From contig JAMOUY010000386.1 in NCBI GenBank assembly GCA_027067895.1, forward strand, positions 1-5,356: a DNA stretch of 5,356 nt, in the 5' to 3' direction. Source of the DNA: Acidobacteriota bacterium (GTDB taxonomy: Bacteria; Acidobacteriota; Holophagae; Thermotomaculales; Thermotomaculaceae). Of the stretch, positions 5,277-5,356 are shown piece after piece (within the stretch, counting starts at the first letter, position 1; each line of letters starts with the position of its first letter). The position numbers and the translations under genes are program-made. The notes beneath the pieces are model-generated. The model ran no database searches. It was given only the letters and a program-made list of their open reading frames with translations, and was not told where the DNA came from.

Positions 5277-5356
5277 GTATCCTCTTACTCTTACCGGTTT
5301 TTATTTTTCTTCGTTATCCGGCTTTTGCTGTAATGGTATGCTTTAAAAAAAAATAG

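Noticed and set aside
5291..5356. Possible 3' end of another minus-strand gene entering from the right edge (frame ending with a stop at 5291-5293)
   Set aside because: Only about 20 codons are visible, beginning with a run of Phe codons from a poly-T tract, with no recognisable motif; it cannot be told from intergenic DNA.

Overview
The window is about 5.4 kb of AT-rich bacterial chromosome (impression only, no composition computed) with five protein genes, two tRNA genes and compact, readable intergenic signals. It carries Shine-Dalgarno sites, sigma-70-type promoters, intrinsic terminators, a type IV/type II-secretion-like pseudopilin and two radical SAM genes, one of them close to HydE. 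Together these suggest an anaerobic, probably diderm, low-GC bacterium. I cannot place the phylum with confidence.

Left block, minus strand: a tRNA-Lys(TTT)/tRNA-Glu(TTC) pair behind a good promoter (2150-2386); then, after an AT-rich gap of about 200 bases, a short DnaG-primase-like gene (947-1948); then the N-terminal 289 residues of a B12-binding-type radical SAM protein that runs off the left edge (1-867). The 79-base gap between the last two genes holds a nested structure in which a terminator hairpin for the primase-like gene encloses a consensus -10 box for the next gene.

Right block: a plus-strand GspG-like pseudopilin with an acidic tail (2545-3060), closed by a strong intrinsic terminator; a HydE-family radical SAM gene (3116-4177) that begins only 14 bases after that terminator; and, convergent with it at 9 bases, a minus-strand nitronate monooxygenase/FabK-like flavoprotein with a four-cysteine segment (4187-5266).

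The genes do not form an obvious single pathway: this looks like ordinary chromosome with mixed housekeeping functions. I see no CRISPR array, insertion sequence, prophage module or rRNA. The points most worth a second look are the primase-like protein that keeps the DnaG zinc finger but lacks the TOPRIM glutamate and the helicase-binding domain, the nested terminator/promoter, and the divergent stand-alone HydE homologue.
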